Shown here in pieces: positions 58,501-64,000 of a stretch of 64,000 nucleotides of DNA; the first letter of the stretch is position 1; every line of letters starts with the position of its first letter. Position numbers and translations under genes: made by a program. The notes under the pieces are model-generated. The model saw only the letters and a program-made list of their open reading frames with translations. It searched no databases and was not told where the DNA came from. Origin of the DNA: Lepidonotus clava (taxonomy: Eukaryota > Annelida > Polychaeta > Phyllodocida > Polynoidae). The DNA is taken from the NCBI GenBank assembly GCA_936440205.1, contig OW387148.1, positions 3,924,637-3,988,636 on the forward strand, read 5' to 3'.

Positions 58501-61500
58501 CAAAGATATGAAAATTGGTAGAAATGTTCCCACCCCTTCACTGAGCAAGGAACAAGAGCCATTTAGATAATTGTGAAACCAGTTTGCAAGAAATAATGGG
58601 AAAAAAATGAAAAATGGGGCACCAAAACACGAAAAATTATAAAAAATGACATTTTCTCCAGATTTTTTGTGGAAAGTTCTGACAAAAAGACACTCTAAGG
58701 GCATTATTCTAGTTTCAACATGTATAAGGACTATCCCCTGCAACTTTGAGACAATTTGAACTATTTTTTAAAAGTTTCAACCTGGTTCATCCATTTTCAG
58801 TGACCAGCGCTAGGCCCAAATAAGCACACTCCCGGCCATTATGAACTAGCCCCAGTGAACAAGACAGAGATCAGAGATGACATCAAACCAGCCATTTGAG
58901 CAGGAAAGGGGGTCAAAATATATGTTCCAGGGAGATTTGGGAAAATAAGCAGATTTTATTGATTTCAGGATGAGAATCAGGGCTGACGCCTATCTATTTC
59001 ACTGAATTCCCCGAGCTTTGCTTTAAAATGAAAAATAAAAGACCCAACAGGGAACCCCTTCCCCAAATATTCTTATCTTAGCATAAATGACCTTAAAAGT
59101 TAGTTTTCAGAACCAGGAAACAAGGTTTAGTTAACTTTGCAATAAGTGGATGTACCCTCATTTTGCAAGTTTTGCAGTGGTCGAATTCACAGGGCACAGA
59201 GCCCATTTAAAAATCACGCTAACACCTACCGACAAGCAGAGACCAAGGACTCATTTTAACCAAACCACTCACAAATGATAGGGGGTACCTTGTGACTTTT
59301 CATTCAATTCTGTCAGTTTTCTTTAATTCATTATCAGCCACTCAAAGCCAATCATTCACATCACCTCGGGACTGAAAGGTATATGACACTACAGATGGCA
59401 CCACAATTAGTTCTGTGAGACCTTTATAGAGAGCAAAGATTGCCTTTTTTTCTTAATAAACCAATTTTTCCATCACTCACACCTGTTTTCAATACAAATG
59501 TCCACTTTCAGCATCATCACATTGCTTTTTCCCACAACAGGACAGGTTTTCCTGAACCTCCACCCATAAGCATGCACCTAGCATTTATCGCTATGTGACA
59601 TCACCGTCATCACTTGACCCTCATGTACAGAAATAGTCATGGCAAAACCATGGAAATTGCCATGAGTGATCCTGCCCCATCACTGAGCAAGAAATAAGTG
59701 CCATTTAGATAATTGTGAAACCAGTTTGCAAGAAATAATGGGAAAAAATTTAAAAATTGGGCGCCAAAACACAAAAAAATCATAAAAATTGACATTTTCT
59801 CCAGATTTTTTGTGGAAAGTCTTGAGAAAAAGACACTCTTAGGGCATTATCCTAGTTCCAACATGTATAAAGACCATCCCCTGCAACTTTGAGACAATTT
59901 GAACTATTTTTTATAAGTCTCAACCAGGATCACCAATTTCCAGTGACCAGCGCCAGGCCAATTTGACACTTCGGCCCACTTAGACCAGCCAGAGTGAACA
60001 ATAAACAGGTCTCAGATGACTTAAAATGATCTATTTTAGAAGGATACAGGGTCAAATATGTACACCAGTGATGTTAAAGGGAAATGAGTAGGTTTAATTG
60101 ATTTTGGGGTGACGCTCACGGCTCAGTGCCGATACCTATGCATTTGACCAAAATTCCCGAACTTTGGCTTAAAATCCAAAAAAAAGATGCAATAAGGGAA
60201 TCCTTCTCCATATCTTCTAATTTTAGGCTAATTCACTGATAAAGTCAGTTTTCAGGACCAAAAAGTTATTTTGGTTGACTTTGGGATGTTCACTATAGGT
60301 CTCAGGGAACTAAATGTTTTCCTGTATAGTTTAATGTAACGCGGCATCCAATAAAAAATATTCAGAAAGAGTGTTGCCCAAAGATTCAATTCTAAGCCTC
60401 TAGACAGACCTTTCATACACAACATATCAAAATTTCAGCATAGGTTAACCCTGAAAATCTTGAATAAGGGCCAAAAATGTGTACCTACCCTCATTTTGAC
60501 AGGTCCGCACTGCCAAAATGCACCTAGAATACACCCTGTCCTAAAGGCATTCTCAAAAATTCTAACAGTCAGATACCAGACTGTATGATATATAAATCAA
60601 TTCAGGAATAGTTGGGGAGCATCCTGAATTTTTCTTTTGTTTTTCACTAGATTTTTCATTCTAATATGGACCAACCAGAGCCCAGCAAAGTATTCACTGC
60701 AGTCCAGAAAGGTATATGACACTACAGATGGCGCCACATTTAGTTCTCTGAGACCTATATTGAAGGCGAAGATTGCCTTTTTTCTCAATATACCCATTTT
60801 TCCATAACTCACACCTGTTTTCAATAATAATATCCAGTTTCAGCATCATCACATTACTTTATCCTACAAAATGACTGGTTTTCCTAAACCTCTATCCATA
60901 AGAATTCAGCAGTCGTTTATCGCAGTATGACACCACCGTCCTCACAGCACCCTCTTTTAGAGAAATATTCACAGCAAAGATATGAAAATTGGTAGAAATG
61001 TTCCCACCCCTTCACTGAGCAAGGAACAAGAGCCATTTAGATAATTGTGAAACCAGTTTGCAAGAAATAATGGGAAAAAAATGAAAAATGGGGCACCAAA
61101 ACACGAAAAATTATAAAAAATGACATTTTCTCCAGATTTTTTGTGGAAAGTTCTGACAAAAAGACACTCTAAGGGCATTATTCTAGTTTCAACATGTATA
61201 AGGACTATCCCCTGCAACTTTGAGACAATTTGAACTATTTTTTAAAAGTTTCAACCTGGTTCATCCATTTTCAGTGACCAGCGCTAGGCCCAAATAAGCA
61301 CACTCCCGGCCATTATGAACTAGCCCCAGTGAACAAGACAGAGATCAGAGATGACATCAAACCAGCCATTTGAGCAGGAAAGGGGGTCAAAATATATGTT
61401 CCAGGGAGATTTGGGAAAATAAGCAGATTTTATTGATTTCAGGATGAGAATCAGGGCTGACGCCTATCTATTTCACTGAATTCCCCGAGCTTTGCTTTAA

Positions 61501-63229
61501 AATGAAAAATAAAAGACCCAACAGGGAACCCCTTCCCCAAATATTCTTATCTTAGCATAAATGACCTTAAAAGTTAGTTTTCAGAACCAGGAAACAAGGT
61601 TTAGTTAACTTTGCAATAAGTGGATGTACCCTCATTTTGCAAGTTTTGCAGTGGTCGAATTCACAGGGCACAGAGCCCATTTAAAAATCACGCTAACACC
61701 TACCGACAAGCAGAGACCAAGGACTCATTTTAACCAAACCACTCACAAATGATAGGGGGTACCTTGTGACTTTTCATTCAATTCTGTCAGTTTTCTTTAA
61801 TTCATTATCAGCCACTCAAAGCCAATCATTCACATCACCTCGGGACTGAAAGGTATATGACACTACAGATGGCACCACAATTAGTTCTGTGAGACCTTTA
61901 TAGAGAGCAAAGATTGCCTTTTTTTCTTAATAAACCAATTTTTCCATCACTCACACCTGTTTTCAATACAAATGTCCACTTTCAGCATCATCACATTGCT
62001 TTTTCCCACAACAGGACAGGTTTTCCTGAACCTCCACCCATAAGCATGCACCTAGCATTTATCGCTATGTGACATCACCGTCATCACTTGACCCTCATGT
62101 ACAGAAATAGTCATGGCAAAACCATGGAAATTGCCATGAGTGATCCTGCCCCATCACTGAGCAAGAAATAAGTGCCATTTAGATAATTGTGAAACCAGTT
62201 TGCAAGAAATAATGGGAAAAAATTTAAAAATTGGGCGCCAAAACACAAAAAAATCATAAAAATTGACATTTTCTCCAGATTTTTTGTGGAAAGTCTTGAG
62301 AAAAAGACACTCTTAGGGCATTATCCTAGTTCCAACATGTATAAAGACCATCCCCTGCAACTTTGAGACAATTTGAACTATTTTTTATAAGTCTCAACCA
62401 GGATCACCAATTTCCAGTGACCAGCGCCAGGCCAATTTGACACTTCGGCCCACTTAGACCAGCCAGAGTGAACAATAAACAGGTCTCAGATGACTTAAAA
62501 TGATCTATTTTAGAAGGATACAGGGTCAAATATGTACACCAGTGATGTTAAAGGGAAATGAGTAGGTTTAATTGATTTTGGGGTGACGCTCACGGCTCAG
62601 TGCCGATACCTATGCATTTGACCAAAATTCCCGAACTTTGGCTTAAAATCCAAAAAAAAGATGCAATAAGGGAATCCTTCTCCATATCTTCTAATTTTAG
62701 GCTAATTCACTGATAAAGTCAGTTTTCAGGACCAAAAAGTTATTTTGGTTGACTTTGGGATGTTCACTATAGGTCTCAGGGAACTAAATGTTTTCCTGTA
62801 TAGTTTAATGTAACGCGGCATCCAATAAAAAATATTCAGAAAGAGTGTTGCCCAAAGATTCAATTCTAAGCCTCTAGACAGACCTTTCATACACAACATA
62901 TCAAAATTTCAGCATAGGTTAACCCTGAAAATCTTGAATAAGGGCCAAAAATGTGTACCTACCCTCATTTTGACAGGTCCGCACTGCCAAAATGCACCTA
63001 GAATACACCCTGTCCTAAAGGCATTCTCAAAAATTCTAACAGTCAGATACCAGACTGTATGATATATAAATCAATTCAGGAATAGTTGGGGAGCATCCTG
63101 AATTTTTCTTTTGTTTTTCACTAGATTTTTCATTCTAATATGGACCAACCAGAGCCCAGCAAAGTATTCACTGCAGTCCAGAAAGGTATATGACACTACA
63201 GATGGCGCCACATTTAGTTCTCTGAGACC
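52591..63229 (+). repeat. Satellite block 2 (units 9-13, variant sequence)
   Basis: Marked by GGTCTCAGATGACTTAAAAT, GAAGGCGAAGATTG, GGTCAAATATGTACACCAGT and CTCATGTACAGAAATAG. The four full periods from unit 9 on are each 2474 bp and look identical to one another. They differ from block 1 at scattered positions throughout both halves (a few percent). Confidence 0.9.
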
Positions 63230-63980
63230 CCAAGCCCGGAACAGTCCAACTCCAAGCCAAGCCAAGGCCACTCAGCCAGGGCAAGACAAGGTCCAGAGCC
63301 AAACAGAAGTAACCCGGTGCCAGGACGAAAACTACAGGATACCCACCCCCTGGATCCGTCATATTTGAAGGATGCCGAGGGCAACGATGATAGCAAAGAA
63401 ATATCTATTTGGGTAGGTATGGCACAACTCTTAGTTTGGCTGACACAGTGACAGGGCAGCTACCTAGGGGTCTTGGACCAACCTGCCCGGGCAGGTAAAC
63501 TTGAGGTGGGGCAGGTAATCTGTAGACATAACTGCTTAAACGGCAAGCAACTTTCCTGCCAAAATAAAAGGAATCGGATGTAACCTAATCAGTAAAGATA
63601 TAGATCTAGACAATGATCTATATCTAATTTAGACATCTCTATCAGAGTATATGAATATGGTTAAGATGATAGATCTCTAGATCAAGATCTATATCGGGCA
63701 GGTAAATTTGTAGCATTCTCTAACCTTTATAATTAATCGTGCTTAAAATTCACACTAAAAATATGCAAATCAATCCCCTATATTTCCTCACGAATCAGTA
63801 ATAATAATGTAATTTTTGGTGTCCAAAAGAAACTATACATTAGGTTAGGATACATGATGATAAATAGATCCGACTCATAGTTTGGAATGTTATGTGGCTC
63901 GAATGTCTGCTTCTGTTTGCCCACCCAACACACTGGGAGTAAACCCCTCTTAAAATCCCCAATAGAGGTATACATTATTT
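63230..63980. other. Unique flank right of the satellite array
   Basis: The array stops after TCTGAGACC and unrelated sequence begins (CCAAGCCCGGAACAG). Repeated GCAGGTAA words (about 63494, 63511 and 63699) and a cluster of AGATCTATATC-type palindromic words at 63596-63695 are seen, including an 11-bp perfect stem, AGATATAGATC (63596-63606) with GATCTATATCT (63615-63625). The minus frame at 63778-63975 is unrecognised. Confidence 0.6.
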
Positions 63981-64000
63981 AAAAAAAAAAAAAAAAAAAA
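63981..64000 (+). repeat. A20 run at the window edge
   Basis: At least twenty A in a row to the last base. It could be a simple repeat or the tail of a retroposed sequence on the plus strand. The window ends before this can be decided. Confidence 0.8.

Larger units (their letters stand above)
32666..63229 (+). repeat. Satellite array, 12.35 head-to-tail units of about 2475 bp
   Basis: Units start (at AGACAATTTGAACTATTTTT followed by GTCTCAACCAGG) at 32666, 35141, 37616, 40093, 42569, 45044, 47519, 49994, 52470, 54944, 57418, 59892 and 62366. The last is cut after 864 bp. Each unit is a dimer of half A (about 1333 bp) and half B (about 1142 bp), which are clearly homologous but well diverged. 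For example, AGACAATTTGAACTATTTTT recurs at 33999 and GGTATATGACACTACAGATG occurs in both halves. Unit lengths are 2475-2477 bp in the first part and 2473-2474 bp in the second. No gene, RNA or transposase is recognised inside the unit. Confidence 0.97.

Noticed and set aside
32666-63229. CRISPR-like or tandem gene array
   Set aside because: The units are 2.5 kb, contiguous without unique spacers and without coding content, in an animal genome. This is a satellite.
32666-63229. Ribosomal or histone gene repeat
   Set aside because: No rRNA-like or histone-like sequence is recognised in the unit, and both frames and composition are non-coding.
63168-63396. Frames joining the end of the satellite to the right flank
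   Set aside because: They cross the array boundary and have no motif.

Overview
The window looks like nuclear DNA of a non-vertebrate animal, probably marine. It is AT-leaning and gene-poor, with many short inverted-repeat elements, microsatellites, a non-LTR retrotransposon, a Polinton-family fossil and a long satellite array. No operons, ribosome-binding sites or prokaryote-like gene packing are seen. I cannot name the species.

Layout. From 1 to about 32 kb the DNA is a mosaic of unique intergenic or intronic sequence and small repeats. These include MITE-like inverted-repeat elements (2587-3051, 9243-9449, 10121-10664, 13958-14134, 27072-27240), simple repeats (C, CA, TA and G runs), local duplications (about 5170-5545, 17396-18153, 21569-21950, 26041-26295), a 5'-truncated LINE with frameshifts and a poly(A) tail (18281 to about 20240, minus strand), an older LINE scrap (15439 to about 15790) and a C-rich minisatellite with a period near 215 bp (about 23400-25715). 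Host coding sequence is sparse. The best hints are a sigma-class glutathione S-transferase-like fragment (16160-16228, plus strand) and a possible 3'-terminal exon on the minus strand (27664 to about 27745, or further upstream). Several weaker exon-like patches are listed with low confidence. Two promoter-like motif clusters stand out: NRF1 plus RFX X-box (20549-20581), and two ETS sites plus a CTCF-like site (25946-25989).

From 30010 to 32465 on the minus strand lies a tightly packed block of virus-like genes of the Polinton (Maverick/adintovirus-like) family: a basic core-like protein, a major capsid protein region, an adenain-type cysteine protease and a small coiled-coil protein. It is treated here as a fossil. 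The capsid region is broken, and the rest of the element would lie beyond a 200-N assembly gap (32466-32665).

From 32666 to 63229 the window is one head-to-tail satellite array of 12.35 units of about 2475 bp. Each unit is a dimer of two diverged halves (about 1333 and 1142 bp). The length difference is explained by a 191-bp insertion in the longer half. The array has two homogeneous blocks, with 2475-2477-bp units up to about 52.55 kb and 2474-bp units after about 52.59 kb, separated by a sharp switch. The array ends abruptly at 63229. The last 770 bp are unique flank with an A20 run at the window edge. The array and the Polinton block are joined only through the N gap, so their adjacency is a scaffolding statement and is not sequence evidence.
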